DNA of 64,000 nt from Echinarachnius parma (lineage: Eukaryota; Echinodermata; Echinoidea; Clypeasteroida; Echinarachniidae): contig JBAMJV010001308.1 in the NCBI GenBank assembly GCA_037951105.1, positions 149,551-213,550 on the forward strand. The letters run 5' to 3'. The notes under the pieces are model-generated. The model had not been told where the DNA came from. It worked only from the letters and a program-made list of their open reading frames with translations, and did not search any database. The position numbers were made by a program, and so were the translations under genes. Position 1 is the first letter of the stretch; the number at the start of each line of letters is the position of its first letter. Of the stretch, positions 10,775-22,648 are shown piece after piece.

Positions 10775-12510
10775 ATGTGGTTATTGGCCCAACGTTGGCC
10801 TGCCGACTGCCAAAATGTGACTGTTGGTACAAAGTTGGTACAACATCGGCCCAACGGCATTCATTGACAAAATATTGAAGTTGGCTCAACGTTGGCTTGC
10901 CGACTGCCGAAGTGTGGTTGGTGATCCAACGCTGACCCAACGTTATCCCCACGTCATTTAGCCAACCAATATCCAACGGCACTCACTGGCAAAATGTTGT
11001 AGTTGGCCCAACGTTGGCTTGCCGACTGCAGAAGTGTAGATGTTGCTTCAATGTTCACCCAGCGTTCTCCCCACGTTAATTAGCCAACCAATATCCAACA
11101 GCACTCATTCTCAAACTGTATTAGTTGGACCAACGTTGTCCTGCCGACTGCCAACATGTGGGTATTGGTTTAAAGTTGGCCCAGCGTTGGCCAAACTTTG
11201 GCTTGCCGAGTGCCATAATGTTCATCATGATTCAACGTTGGCCCAACGTCAGCTTCCCGACAATACCTAACGGCACTAATTGACAAAATGTTGTAGTTGG
11301 CCCAACGTTAACTCAACGTTGGCTTGCCAACCACGACCATGCCGACCATAGCCGACGTTGGGCCAATTACGTGGTTGCAATCGATATAGGTATTCATCCA
11401 ACCTTGACCAAACGTTGGACAAACGTCAATCAGCCAACACATTTCTAACGGCGCTGGTAAAATATTAAAGTTTGCACAAAGTTGGCCAAACGTTGGCTTA
11501 CTGACCGCTGGGTTGTTCGTCCGACGTCAATCAGCCAACCAAAATCCAACAGCACTCATTGACAAAATGTGTTAGTAGGCTCAACGTTAGCCCAACGTTG
11601 GTTTGCCGACCGCAAAAATGTGGTCGTTCGTCCAACGTTCACCCATTGTTGGACCAACGTCAATTAGCCAATCAATATCCAACAGCACTGATTAACAAAA
11701 TACTGTAGTTGGCCCAAAGTAAATTTGCCGACAGCCAAAATGTGGTTGTTCGTCAAACGTTGGTCTAACGTCAATTAGCCAACCAATATCCAACGGTACT
11801 TATTGACAAAATGTAGTAGGAGGCTCAACGTTGGTCCATTGTTAGCTTGCCGACAGCCGAAATGTGTTTGTTTGTTTAACGTTGGTCTAACGTCATTTAG
11901 CCAACCAATATCCAACGTCACTGATTGACAACATGTGGTAGGAGGCTCAACATTGGTCCAGCGTTAGCCTGCCGACTACCGAAATGTGTTTGTTCGTCCA
12001 ACGATGTTCCAACGTCAATTAGCCAACCAATATCCAACGACAGTCATTGACAAAATGTGGTAGTAGGATCAACGTTGGCCTAACGTTGGCTTGCCGACCA
12101 CCCAAATGTGGTTGTTTGTCCAACGTTGGTATAACGTCATTTAGCCAAACAATATCCAACGGCACTGATTGACGAAATGGGTAGTGGCCGAACGTTGGCC
12201 CAACGTTGGCTTCCCGAACGCCAAAATATGGTTGTTCGTCCAACAATCACCCAACGTTGGTCTAACGTAAATTAGCCATCCAATTCCCAACAATACTTAT
12301 TGACAAAATGTGGTAGTTGGCTTAACGTTGGCCTAACGTTAGACTGCCAACAGTCAACTTGTGTTTGCCGCTCTAACGTTGGCTCAACGTTGGTTCAACG
12401 TTTGCTTGCCGACTGCCAAAATGTGATTGTAAGTCTAACTTTGGGCCAACGTTGGGCCAACGTTGGCTTGCCGACTGTGACGATGCCCACCATAGCCGAC
12501 TTTAGGCCAA
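10775..12510 (+). repeat. Satellite array, ~121-bp period
   Basis: About 14 diverged units. The anchor word GCCAACCAATATCCAAC (and close variants) recurs near 10958, 11084, 11423, 11535, 11656, 11775, 11898, 12017, 12139 and 12272, about 119-126 bp apart with a few longer steps. Each unit also holds GTTGGCCCAACGTTGGC, itself nearly palindromic, and TTGCCGACTGCC. Open frames across the array are by-products of the period and are not genes. Confidence 0.9.
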
Positions 12511-12529
12511 CGTCGCATTGTTATCTGGG

Positions 12530-13540
12530 AAGGGGTAGTTTGCGTTATTGTGTTATTACTCTGATTGACAAAGAAGCGAAATACACTTTATATATAACAA
12601 ATTATAAATTGTTATTCAAGAAACAACCAGCATATCTCCAAATTAACAGCAACATCACATAATTATGATACAAGTATCAAATTAAATGATATTCATTGCA
12701 AAAGTAACATTAAATTACTTAGTAGATCTGCAATGCTCTTATGTAATTGAATTGAATTGAAACTTATTAAGTCCATGATCATTTCATAGAAAATTGTCTT
12801 CCACTGGTTACATTTTACAATGAATTGACATAACAAAATACAAATAAATCTCATTTATCTAGCTTCCATATTCTTTTCAATATGATAGTTATACTATACA
12901 TCAAATCAAACTACCATTTTAACATCTCCAAATTTTGTATAATATAATTATTTTCATATAAATAATAAAAATTCAATTTCAGTACGCTCCCTTTTTCAAC
13001 AAAGTAAAGAATGTCACCCTTCCCCGCGACCAATGAAATCTTATAAATGTATTATTTGCATCCAAAATTCATTTTACTATAGAATAATCATCAACATTAA
13101 AGGGATAGTTGAGTTTTGGTAGAGAGGGCGCTACACAAAATAATTTTGTTGTTGCTTGGTCGCATTATATATATTATAACCCCGTAAAAATTGAAAATGG
13201 TCACATGACTTGAATGTAAAGAATGGCAGAATAGATTTGAAATGATATATTTGTGTATTTCAATTTAAATTCATCCACCGTTGTCTGGCGACGAATGATT
13301 ATTTATTCAAAATCGGCATCCACAATTATCCTGTTTGTAATTTCTGTTAAAAAAGAACCACAAAGTTTATTGCATTTGGTTTGTACATGTTGTATAATTT
13401 AACAAGTTTGGTCTGCTCTAAATGCTTGGTTAATAAGATAAAATTATTTTTCAACTTCATGTGTTTTCGGTAATTTTTCAAAGTGGTACTCATTCCTTAT
13501 CTCTTTAGATTACATTCATCTGAACGAATTAGTTTACTGG
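12530..13540. other. Non-coding; inverted partner of 15.42-15.63 kb and MITE end
   Basis: At 12540-12640 the words GTGTTATTACTCTGATTGAC, GCGAAATACACTTTATATAT and AAGAAACAACCA return in reverse complement at 15420-15630. TTGAATTGAATTG near 12750 resembles a LINE tail. At 13101-13165 lies the left end of a TTAA MITE (TTAA, then AGGGATAGTTGAGTTTTGG) whose remainder is lost. No gene. Confidence 0.5.
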
Positions 13541-14345
13541 GACAGGGGAGAAGATTAGTACACTACATTCGTGTTGAGATAAATGAAAGACCACACTATG
13601 ATCTTTGTTATTTACTGCAGTGTTTTCCATTGTGTTAAGTGGGCCACAGGCTAGGTTATTTGAAAAAATATAATCCAACTTTATTCACTGTTTTTATTGA
13701 ATTTGTGTAATGGTTGGAACGAGTTGAGGATGTATGGCCCTATTAATGAAGAGCTCATTTCCAAAAGGCGCTAAATCCACTTTCCATACAAATTGAGTTA
13801 ACGATATATCTACATTTATAAGCAACGTAGCTATCTAGGAATCCACATTTGACGACAAATTACTCATTACAAATCAAAATAGAGAAAGTTAAATGTTCAT
13901 AATTATTCCCATAGGCACGTGTACAAAGTTGGGCAAAGAAACCTGTTTTCCTCGAAAGTTGAAAAAGTGGATATAGCGCCTTTTTGGAAGAAAGCTCTTC
14001 ATTACGAATTTTGATTTATTGTCGTTATGCATTCCTGAACATATAGAAATGCATAACGACAATAAACCCAAATTCTGAAAAGCCTGTTATTAGTTTAGGT
14101 GCTGTGTAGTGGCTTCGGGTTGGTATAATTCCTAGTTGGCATCATTTCTTTTTTGTTTGTTTGGTATGGATGAAAGCCATTGTTCATGACAGTACCAAGC
14201 TGTGATGGTACACCCTAGCCAACATAGTGACAAACGTAAGTTGTATTTGTTGGATAATTAGTTTCTTGATTATTATTCTGACAAGGAAAACAACCTTTAG
14301 TCGTGTCCTACTTTTCAAAATGTATTTGCGAGGGTTATCAGTGAA
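13541..14345. repeat. Left arm of large inverted repeat
   Basis: Starts GGGACAGGGGAGAAGATTAG and pairs in reverse complement with 17435-18305: 13541-13665 with 18190-18305, and 14095-14345 with 17435-17700. The arm is interrupted by the TA-flanked MITE at 13746-14002. It also contains a local hairpin, TTGTCGTTATGCATT against AATGCATAACGACAA, at 14017-14067. Confidence 0.75.
13746..14002. mobile_element. MITE D (ATGAAGAGCT ends), copy 1
   Basis: 257-bp element with inverted ends ATGAAGAGCT and AGCTCTTCAT and inner arms TTCCAAAAGGCGCTAAATCC / GATATAGCGCCTTTTTGGAA. Flanked by TA. Almost identical to 25719-25973, with the same orientation and internal words (GAGTTAACGATATATCTACA, CCCATAGGCACGTGT). 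Non-coding. Confidence 0.9.
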
Positions 14346-14374
14346 GTTTTTAAAACAATGTCCAAGCTAGCCAC

Positions 14375-15412
14375 CTGACGTTGTGCCGATGTCGGCAGTT
14401 GTCGGCAGGTTGTTGGCAATATCGCGGTCGGCAAACTGATGTCGCCCCAACATTACGCCAATGTCAAATTTACGTCGGAGGTTTTAGCAATGCAAAAAGT
14501 CGAGAAATGGTTGCAATTGAATGTCGGGCCGATATCATTATGCTGACATAAAAATGACGTCTCAAATAACACGTCGCGCAAATATCGCGTCAATGTCGAA
14601 ACTGAGAGCAATTTAAGAGGTCGGTAAATTGGTGTGAAATTGATGTCGGGCCGATGTTTTCAATTGGACATTAATATGACATCACAAATATAACGTCAAG
14701 CCGATATTGCGCCGATGTTAGAATTGGCAGCAATGACACAAGTCGGTAAATAGTCATGAAATCGATGTTGAGCCGATATCAATATTCCGACATGAATATG
14801 ACATCTCCAATATGACGTCGACCTAATATCGCGCCGATGTTGGAACTGGTAGCAATTTAAGAGGTTGGTAAGGCGTCTTGTCATTTAAAAACGCCGCGGC
14901 TTTCATGGGCTTTCCTGATAATCCGACTTTGTGTTGAAATCTCGATTAGCATCCACTAGAAAGCTGAAACTGAACACTTCAAGTTTTTTCAAAAGAAAGG
15001 ACGAATAGCACGATATCCGGGTGATTATGTAAGGCGCAGTCGCGCGGTGGAAAGCAATATCGATCCGTCTTTTGATATCACATAATTACTCGCCAAGCCT
15101 GGGACAAAGTACGAGCCTAGCTTGATAATCCGTCTTTTGTGATCGTAAAACTGAGAAAGTCAAAGGACAAGCCGGACCGCTGCGCCACATATAATCACCT
15201 GGATATCGTGCTCTATTTAAGACTTCGTCTTTATTTTGAAAAAAAATTGAAGCGTTCAGTTTCAGCTTTCTAATGCATGTTAATCGAGATTTCAACACAA
15301 TGTCGGATTATCAGGAAAGCCCGTAAAAGCCGCGGCGTTTTTAAATGACAAGACGCCTAAATGGTTGTAAAATTGATGTAGGGCCAATGTTTTTAATTGG
15401 ACATCCATATGA
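14375..15412 (+). repeat. Second satellite array, ~121-bp period, split by a MITE
   Basis: Units repeat GATGTCGGGCCGATRT-type words near 14521, 14643 and 14763, about 121 bp apart, with TTAAGAGGTCGGTAAAT and ATATGACATC between. The array is interrupted at 14872-15357 by a Harbinger-like MITE and resumes for about 55 bp. The shared period and GCCGAC-rich vocabulary suggest kinship with the 10.8-12.5 kb array, but direct homology is not obvious. Confidence 0.7.
14872..15357. mobile_element. PIF/Harbinger-like MITE
   Basis: Inverted arms of more than 200 bp: GGCGTCTTGTCATTTAAAAA on the left, TTTTTAAATGACAAGACGCC on the right. A 3-bp TAA duplication lies on each side (14869-14871 and 15358-15360), the TSD size typical of PIF/Harbinger elements. 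Inserted in a satellite unit, whose two halves can be aligned to neighbouring units. Non-coding. Confidence 0.85.
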
Positions 15413-15721
15413 CATGTTATATAAGTTGGTTGTTTCTTGAAACATGAATAATTATATCCAACCTTATCACAATTCATTATTTCATTTAAAACCTCTTTCA
15501 TCCTCTTTGCAAAAACCTTGGATAACAATTCATCATTTACGTTCAAAAGCGTAATGGGTTTCTAATTTTGTATATATAAAGTGTATTTCGCCTCTTTCTC
15601 AATCAAAGTAATAACACCTTGTTTTTGAAAACGCCGCCAACTCCCAATTTTCATATGCTTCATTTAATACTTCAACTTACAAATCTCCCAAAGCTGGCCA
15701 GAAATTACAAGAAAATTTTAA

Positions 15722-16116
15722 GGGGCAGGAAATCCCAGCCTTTTGACTTACTGGATGTGATGAGACTCACTCTTGTCATTGCTAGTCACATATTTCCTCT
15801 TGATTATTCCCGGTTACAAAAATAATCAACATTTTATGGACCACTTTCGCGTTGAAATGAGGTGGCAGGCGGGGACAATAGGGAGAGCACAATAGCGTAT
15901 CGTAACCCGCTAATTCTACGCCTGCCACCTCATTTCAACGCGAGAAGTAAAAGAAATGGCCGCCTCCTGTGTGCATTGAAAGCAGACGACAGTGGTTCAT
16001 AAAATGTTGATTATTTTTGTAACCGGGAATATTCAAGACGAAATAAGTGACTAACAATGACAGGAGTTATGCTCTCATCACATCCAGTAAGTCAAAGGGC
16101 TGATTTTCCTGCCCCT
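15722..16116. mobile_element. TTAA foldback MITE (GGGGCAGGAAAT)
   Basis: Long inverted arms (GGGGCAGGAAATCCCAGCC against GGCTGATTTTCCTGCCCC; GACTTACTGGATGTGATGAG in both) with TTAA at 15718-15721 and 16117-16120. A second inverted pair, GGTGGCAGGCG / CGCCTGCCACC, lies near the centre. No coding capacity. It shares its right TTAA with the next element. Confidence 0.9.
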
Positions 16117-16120
16117 TTAA

Positions 16121-16683
16121 CGGGAACGTTGAGTTTTTGTAAAGAGGGCGCTACGCAAAATAAATTTTGTTGTGAGATAATACAAAACTGAGTGTCAGAT
16201 TTCTAAAGAGCATACGATTTTAATGACAGAATAAACTTTATTTGATCAAAATCGGTTCAGAAATGGCTGAAATATCCATAAACAAAACCATTGGTAATAA
16301 TTGTGGGGCCCCACAATTATTTGATAATTTTGAACCAGCCGTTAAACAAATTGTTTAAATGCTTCCTCTTTTCAAACATTTACAAAAAAGTTTTCAAATA
16401 GTTCATTATCTCTCTATCTGATCACTATTTCAACAATACATCTCATGCACAATATTTCATTTAAAATTGTTCAAACTAATGAGTTTTTAGAGATCGCTAT
16501 TTTGAGTTTTAACAGCTTTTTAAAAATGATAACAGGCTTTTTACTTAGTATTTACTTGTAATTTTGTATTCCTTTCGAGCATGGTGGAGTTATAACTGTA
16601 GGGAATGTGATGGTGCAGGTTTTGGTTACTAACATTCAATTTGACCTACACTTTACTCTCTGTACCAAAACTCAACTATCCCT
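16121..16683. mobile_element. TTAA MITE family AGGGATAGTTGAGTTTTGG, full copy
   Basis: Left TTAA is the same tetranucleotide that closes the preceding element; right TTAA is at 16684-16687. Ends read GGGAACGTTGAGTTTTTG and CAAAACTCAACTATCCC. Internal landmarks GAGGGCGCTACGCAAAATAA and CGGTTCAGAAATGGCTGAAA recur in the copy at 47314-47755; the related GGCTGAAATATC also occurs in the copy at 39790. Non-coding. Confidence 0.9.
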
Positions 16684-16689
16684 TTAACT

Positions 16690-17434
16690 GTAAAACCATA
16701 ATTTCCTGGGGTTTTATTCAATTTCGTTTGTTTTAAGACCTTTAAACATTCATCTTTACTTACATTACCTTTATGCTTTTAGAACATTTTAATTGCCTTT
16801 TAAATGTCATCCTTATCTCTAACAAGTTCCCCTTTTTATTTTTACAACACCCAAATGATGCTTTTCCGTTTATTAGATTTTAACAATTGCTCAAAATATT
16901 TTATATTATTTTTTCCCTCTTCAAACCAAGCTGCTCGAGATGTTATTCTAATACGTTGTCGACGGACAGTCAACCTGTTCGAAACGTCGAGCCCCTCCTA
17001 CCACCCACCCTCTCCTCACAACAACTATACCGGCGCTGTAGCGCTTATTAGAACTACAAGCCCAAGAAAGAATACCAACAGCTATCCTTTCCAATACTAC
17101 CAACAGTCCTTTCTAGGACTACCAGACTCATTTTTAGGACTATCCTATAGAAAGAATACCAACAGTCTTTCTCAGGACTCACCAATCCTCTCCTCATACA
17201 TGGTGCAACCGCAAACCACACGCCGCGTATTAAAGTGGGTCTCCTTAAAAGAAAATACAAATAATATAAAGCTTATCTTAATACCCATCCTACTGTTGCC
17301 GTATCTATTAAAATAAGGTTAACAGAACACCTATAAGCCCCACAAAACTGCTGTGCACAAAACAAGCTTCTAACCAACAGTCTCTATTCCATTGAAATTC
17401 AATATAAAGTAATACAATATTTTAAAAACTACAC
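16690..17434. other. Core of the inverted repeat, no convincing gene
   Basis: A 170-codon open frame (16804-17316) exists, but its composition (Pro/Ser/Asn-rich, tracking the short repeats CCAACAGTCTTTCT and AGGACTACC at 17070-17190) and lack of any recognisable domain argue against a gene. Unidentified repeat DNA. Confidence 0.4.
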
Positions 17435-18305
17435 TTGTCTAATAACCCTCGCAAATACATTTTGAAAAATAGGACACGACTAAAGGTTGTTTTCCTTGTC
17501 AGAATAATAATCATTAAACTTATTATTAATACAACATACGTGTGTCACTATGTTGGCCAAGGTGTACCATCACAGAGTGGTACTGTCATGAATAATGGCT
17601 TTCATCCATACCAAACAAACAAAAACGAAATGTGTAACCAAGAAATAATGATGCCAAGTAGAGATTATACCAACCCCGAGCCACTACACAGCACCTAAAC
17701 TAAATTACCATACAGGCTCCAGACATAGCATACACTGTTAAAACGCTGTGAAAAAAAACGCTGTGTAAAAATGATTGTTAAATCTTTTCATATAACTTTA
17801 GGTGTAGCATGATAAGTTGTATGAAGAATGGTTGCGTGAAGCGGCCATTGTTCAAGCGTTGATGAAACGTGTTAAATAGTTTCGACGGCAAAATCACCGC
17901 GTCAAAACCTCTTTTGTCCCCTCGCAAACCAAGCGAACTGAGATAGCGCAGTCGATAGAGAGTGAGACTTATAACCCAAAGACCCCCGGTTCAAATCCTA
18001 CCCTTGCCGCTTTTACATCTTGTTTTGTATTTGCTATTTCAACAACGGGATTGTTGAAATTTATTCTAAACAACAGTTCTAGAACAAATTAAAACAACAG
18101 TTGTGTAAACTTTAAACAACTGGGGTTGTTGAATGTTTTCAACAACAGTTGGATGGTTCATATGTCAAACAGCGGTTGTTGAAAAATGTGCCTTAGGGCC
18201 CACTTAACACAATAGAAAACACTGCAGTAAATAACGAAGATCATTGTGTGATCTTTCATTTATCTCAACACGAATGTATGCCTCCTGTACTAATCTTCTC
18301 CCCTG
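17435..18305. repeat. Right arm of large inverted repeat
   Basis: Reverse complement of the left arm at 13541-14345: ATAACCCTCGCAAATACATT opposes AATGTATTTGCGAGGGTTAT, and CTTCTCCCCTGTCC closes the arm. The piece at 17700-18190 has no match on the left. It holds a tRNA-like stretch and several AACAAC/GTTGTT repeats, so it is probably a later insertion. Confidence 0.75.
17944..18012 (+). repeat. tRNA-like stretch, probable SINE head
   Basis: TAGCGCAGTCGATAGAG resembles an A box and GGTTCAAATCC is a canonical B box, about 35 bases apart, followed by a poly-T-containing stretch. The acceptor and anticodon stems do not pair convincingly, so this is better read as the promoter head of a tRNA-derived SINE than as a working tRNA gene. 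Confidence 0.4.
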
Positions 18306-19440
18306 TCCTTTTTTTCAACTCGATATCACATGAAAAGAAATTTTAAAGGGACAGTCCGCCTTTTACAAATCATCTCAAAAACTTCCATGGGGATAAATAT
18401 GACACCCATGTGAAATTTTAAATTGAACAACGCTGTAATTTAGTTTCTATGAAGGAAAAACTACCAAGAAAAAATAGCAACGATATCCTCTCTTCAATGT
18501 ACTACATTTCGGTCACTTGATATGTTCAGCTGATTCATTGTCAGAATACAACTGTCATGAACTTATTCACGTGAAACCTGTGTATAGATACAATTTCTTA
18601 TATGTATGCAACAAAATAACAATCTCAAATGAAAGAAAGAAGGAATAGATCTTAAGTTTGAAGAATATTTCAGTACTTGATTGATTCAAGGCAAACGCAG
18701 GCAGTTTGGCGTGCACTCAAAATCTGTGGAACACTAAACGTGTCATGCAGTATAACCAGGGACGTGGAAGTCTGTGAAATGAAATTACAGACGCGGGGTT
18801 TTGATATACACGCAATATGCGGACGTGAGGGAAATACAAAACATGGCGTCACATGACGGGGTTTAAAAACTCCTTTATTCATAGGTAGAAGTTGTTTTAT
18901 AGAATGGAATCTTCACAGATAGTCTGGAATATTTTATTCTGATTTATGCTTGCTAAGCTTCGTGACCTCATCGCAAACCAAACCATTCGACATACACAAC
19001 TAGTGCAATGCAGGCTGAACAGTACAGTATTGTAATGTGTGTATGTGTGGGCCAGGCACGGCCACGGACCCCGAGTATGATTGGGCGGTGCAGAGAGATC
19101 GATTAGCACCGCGCTACAGTAGCTAACGTGAACGAATTTACAGACGGGCGAAGGATCATGAATGGGACGATAAAATACGTCGCGCGTTTTATTATTTGGA
19201 GGTTTATAACCATTTATAACTCCACGAAAAGGAGGTTTCAATCCGTAATTTTTTCAGGAAAGCTGGTAAATGACATTTTCCTTCATGTAAGACAATTAAC
19301 CTCGCAACTTTTAAATTTTGGCTTGCAAAAGGCGTACTGCCCATTTAAACTAGACAATAATAACGAGCAAATTGACGAGTCAATAGAGCCGGTCTGCAGA
19401 CTTTCAAACTACCCCAGCCGATATAGGTACACGGCAACCA
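18306..19440. other. No supportable gene
   Basis: AT-rich sequence with short open frames on both strands and no recognisable domain. TTTTAAAGGGACAGTCCGCC at 18345 looks like the end of another TTAA-type element, but no partner end was found. Confidence 0.3.
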
Positions 19441-19454
19441 AGGTATATACCTGT

Positions 19455-19890
19455 CATGATTTAATTGGTTATATTATATGACCTATATAGATACTGATGT
19501 GCGATTGGTCAAAATGCTGTCACGTGACCATCGCTACATGAGAAGCGTTATATTTTCATTCATGACGTAAATTACGTCATACCTCTGAATATAACGCCGT
19601 TATATCCAGAGGTATGACGTAACAATAGGTATGACAATGAACAATTTGCGCGTATTAGCATCCTGGCACGCGCAGCGTTGTCAAGCTTTCTACGGAGATT
19701 GCGCGATCCGAAAGTAAATTTGAAAGGAAGGTCGAATAAAGGAGCATTTTGCGCAGCATTTCGATAACAACACGTATGTTCTACTGGAAGGATTTCGATT
19801 TAATTTCATGATTTTCCCTTGTCCATAATTTTATTTCAACACCAAATTTCTATTTATCTTGATTTGTATCTATATAGGTCATCATAATAT
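19455..19890. mobile_element. Foldback element with nested hairpin
   Basis: Outer arms ATGACCTATATAGATA and TATCTATATAGGTCAT face each other. Inside, TTACGTCATACCTCTG and CAGAGGTATGACGTAA (19572-19622) form a tight hairpin with ATATAACG/CGTTATAT continuing the stem. A further palindromic stretch with CCCTTGGGGAGTTATA and TATAACTTCCCTCGAGG lies just outside (19930-20050). Non-coding. Confidence 0.55.
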
Positions 19891-20553
19891 AACAGATATT
19901 GACTTTTTCCTTCGGGAACCATATAACATTTCATTTCCCTTGGGGAGTTATATTTTTGTCTCGGAATACTATATTCTTCCTCAGCGCTACGCGCTTCGGA
20001 AAAATATAATGTCCCTCGACAAAAATATAACTTCCCTCGAGGATCTCAAATGTTATATTGCCCCTCTAGACAGTCAATATCTGTATAATATCATCACCTG
20101 TGTGTATATACATCCAACTATTTTAACCCAATAATCGTCTTTGTTGCTAAGTCTCATTTCATATTCTTTAGTTGCAACAGTACACCTAAATAATACGAGC
20201 CATTGCTACACACACACATATGCGCGCGCGCACACACACATATACTACATAAGGTACATTGTGGGTTTATGGTCATGTATGAACATTGCGGGGTTGTGTG
20301 TGCGTGTGTGTGCACATTGTGGGTTGCCATTTTTCTACCCAAATGAACGAGATGATAACATACACTTTACATTACATACAAGTTCCATACAAAACAGTGT
20401 GGAGTTATTTTTGCAGACTGGTGAAAATAACCCAACAACGTATTTTATACAAAAAGAAACCAATGACATTGTGGGTTTAAACCCATAATGTAAAAATAAC
20501 CCCACAACGTCGATTTGTACGTACAATGACCCCATAGTGTAGGCCAGGTAAGA

Positions 20554-20561
20554 CCACACAC

Positions 20562-20660
<99 letters not shown>

Positions 20661-20730
20661 ACACATATATATATACACACACACAAACATACGCGCACAC
20701 GCACATACACACACACACACACACACGCGC
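20554..20730. repeat. (CA)n microsatellite
   Basis: About 175 bases of mostly CA dinucleotides with a few interruptions. A (TG)n run lies nearby at about 20290-20315, so the two can pair. The long Cys/Val open frames on the minus strand are artefacts of the repeat. Confidence 0.95.
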
Positions 20731-22648
20731 ACGAACACACATACATCATTGTGTATAATTTCTGCCAACCTCTTCAAACTTCAAAATTTTCTTCAATAGT
20801 TTCATTTATGTCAATAAAGTATTTGCAGCCAAGCAGAAACATGAGCAGGATTTCAGAAACCCTCTGATTGCCTGATTCATAGATCAATGCATAAATGCCA
20901 CTTCCAAGCTGATAATGTGATTGGCTGAACATTACAGGCAGAGTTGCTTCCTTTTGTCATTGTTTTATGAGGAAATCTGTAGAATTGCTTCCTTTTGATA
21001 TGTCTTTATTGCGAAAATTGGGGGTCATGTGACATTAATTTCTTCACCATCATGTAGTCGATTTTGAAAAGATCAGAGTTCCTTTCTTTTGTCAGAGTAG
21101 GGCAGCATTGTATAAACCCTCATTAGTTTTCGCACATGGCTACATGTTAAGATCCCTTAATAATCATCGGTAGCGCATCGTCTTGTAAGGGACTACATCT
21201 TGACTACGTACCAGAAAAATACACATCTCGATACAGTATAGCATAATATATTTTACACGTCATGTTTATTTCACACCAGAAAGCTTGCACCTCAATATTC
21301 AAACTAAAAAAACTATATATGATTTAAATGAAATCGTTCATTGAACAATTAGTACAAGGAAGAGTTATCATGGCAATGCGAGATAAATTTACAGAAGCGA
21401 CCCATTCTTATGCGATACAACATCAGTCAAACAAAAGAGAACAATTCGGCATTTCTTAAAGAATTTCTGCAAAACGACTTGCAATGTTCTATCAAATAAT
21501 GACTCTGAAATGACTTTGCCCGAATTCGCTACGCTTTTCCCCAAAATAACACAATTGTGTTATATACTTTGAGGTTTTAATTGACATTGACTTGGCTAGT
21601 ACACGCAGGTATAATAATTGTCAATACATTCCGAGATTGAGTTTATTGTACGTGAATTCTAATCATAAATCAAATGAAATCCAATAATAACGGTAGCTTT
21701 CATTATGATCCAATATGAGGCAAACATAAAACTACCTGGAAAATTAAAAAATACTTCCTTTTTGGCAAGCTAGCATTATAAGTTTCGAGATAATTATTCC
21801 ATATGAACGGATTACCATCTAGAGCTAGTCTGAGAAGAATAAGAACAAACATGAACATTTTTGAATGAAACAGCCCTGTTACTTAACAGTTTATATGTAT
21901 TTTACCATCAAAGCAACATTGCATAACAACTGTTATCTTTATTGATAACTAATAAGTTTTAGACCAAAACTGCACTATCCCTTTTAGTACACTCAAAGTA
22001 ACTCAAATATGTTTGTGATGTAACGGTGACATGCCATTTACCTTCGTTAAACAGATTGTAATAATCACATGTGTCTCTTTGTTTATTTAATCACGGTATA
22101 TATACAATTAATACACATTCCTGCTACAGTACCAGCTTAATTATTTTTTCCAACTGGACTGTAAACCACACATAGATTAATACGTTATTCGTTACAAACA
22201 GGAATACAATAAAAGAGTTACAAAATTTAAGTTATTTACATAGAGGTAAATCATAGGAAATCATTACAATTTACAAACAGCATTGAAACAACATACACAA
22301 AGGATCAGGAGGATCATTATTGTTTCGTATATGACAGAAAGAGTACATCAGCTTAAAAAAACATTATTGAGCAACAATATTACGATTTGTGTGAATTTAC
22401 AAAAGCGTTGGCTTGATTTTTTTGATTTTTAAACAATTAACCGGTTGCTTCCGAAAATAAAAGCGCATCTATCGACCCCCAAAACGAGATTCTTTTCACT
22501 TATAAGAGCCAAGGCCTCCACACAAAAGACCAGCGGCCGTGTGTGCGTGCAGAGAAATCGATTTTTTCGGTTGTGGTGGTGCACGCACAAAAGGCCGGTA
22601 ACCTTGTATAGAAATATATTCTTTACCACAGTGAAGATCCGGATAGGC
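20731..22648. other. Unannotated AT-rich stretch
   Basis: I see no gene, tRNA or recognisable transposon. A 92-codon frame on each strand at 22429-22723 overlaps the left end of the next element and a short inverted repeat around GGCCGTGTGTGCGTGCA / TGGTGCACGCACAAAAGGCC. Neither resembles a protein family. Confidence 0.35.

Noticed and set aside
12019..12662. Open frames across the 121-bp satellite
   Set aside because: The period is close to a multiple of three in places, so long frames arise without coding; content changes with unit divergence.
16804..17316. 170-codon open frame
   Set aside because: Pro/Ser/Asn-rich, tracks short DNA repeats, no domain, and no splice or start context supporting it.
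17944..18012. Possible functional tRNA gene
   Set aside because: A- and B-box words are present but acceptor and anticodon stems do not pair, so it was kept only as a SINE-head candidate.
19128..19481. 117-codon frame on the plus strand
   Set aside because: Overlaps a similar-length frame on the minus strand, ends in a foldback arm, no domain.
20335..20777. Long Cys/Val open frames on the minus strand
   Set aside because: They are translations of the (CA)n microsatellite in three frames, with no non-repeat protein content.
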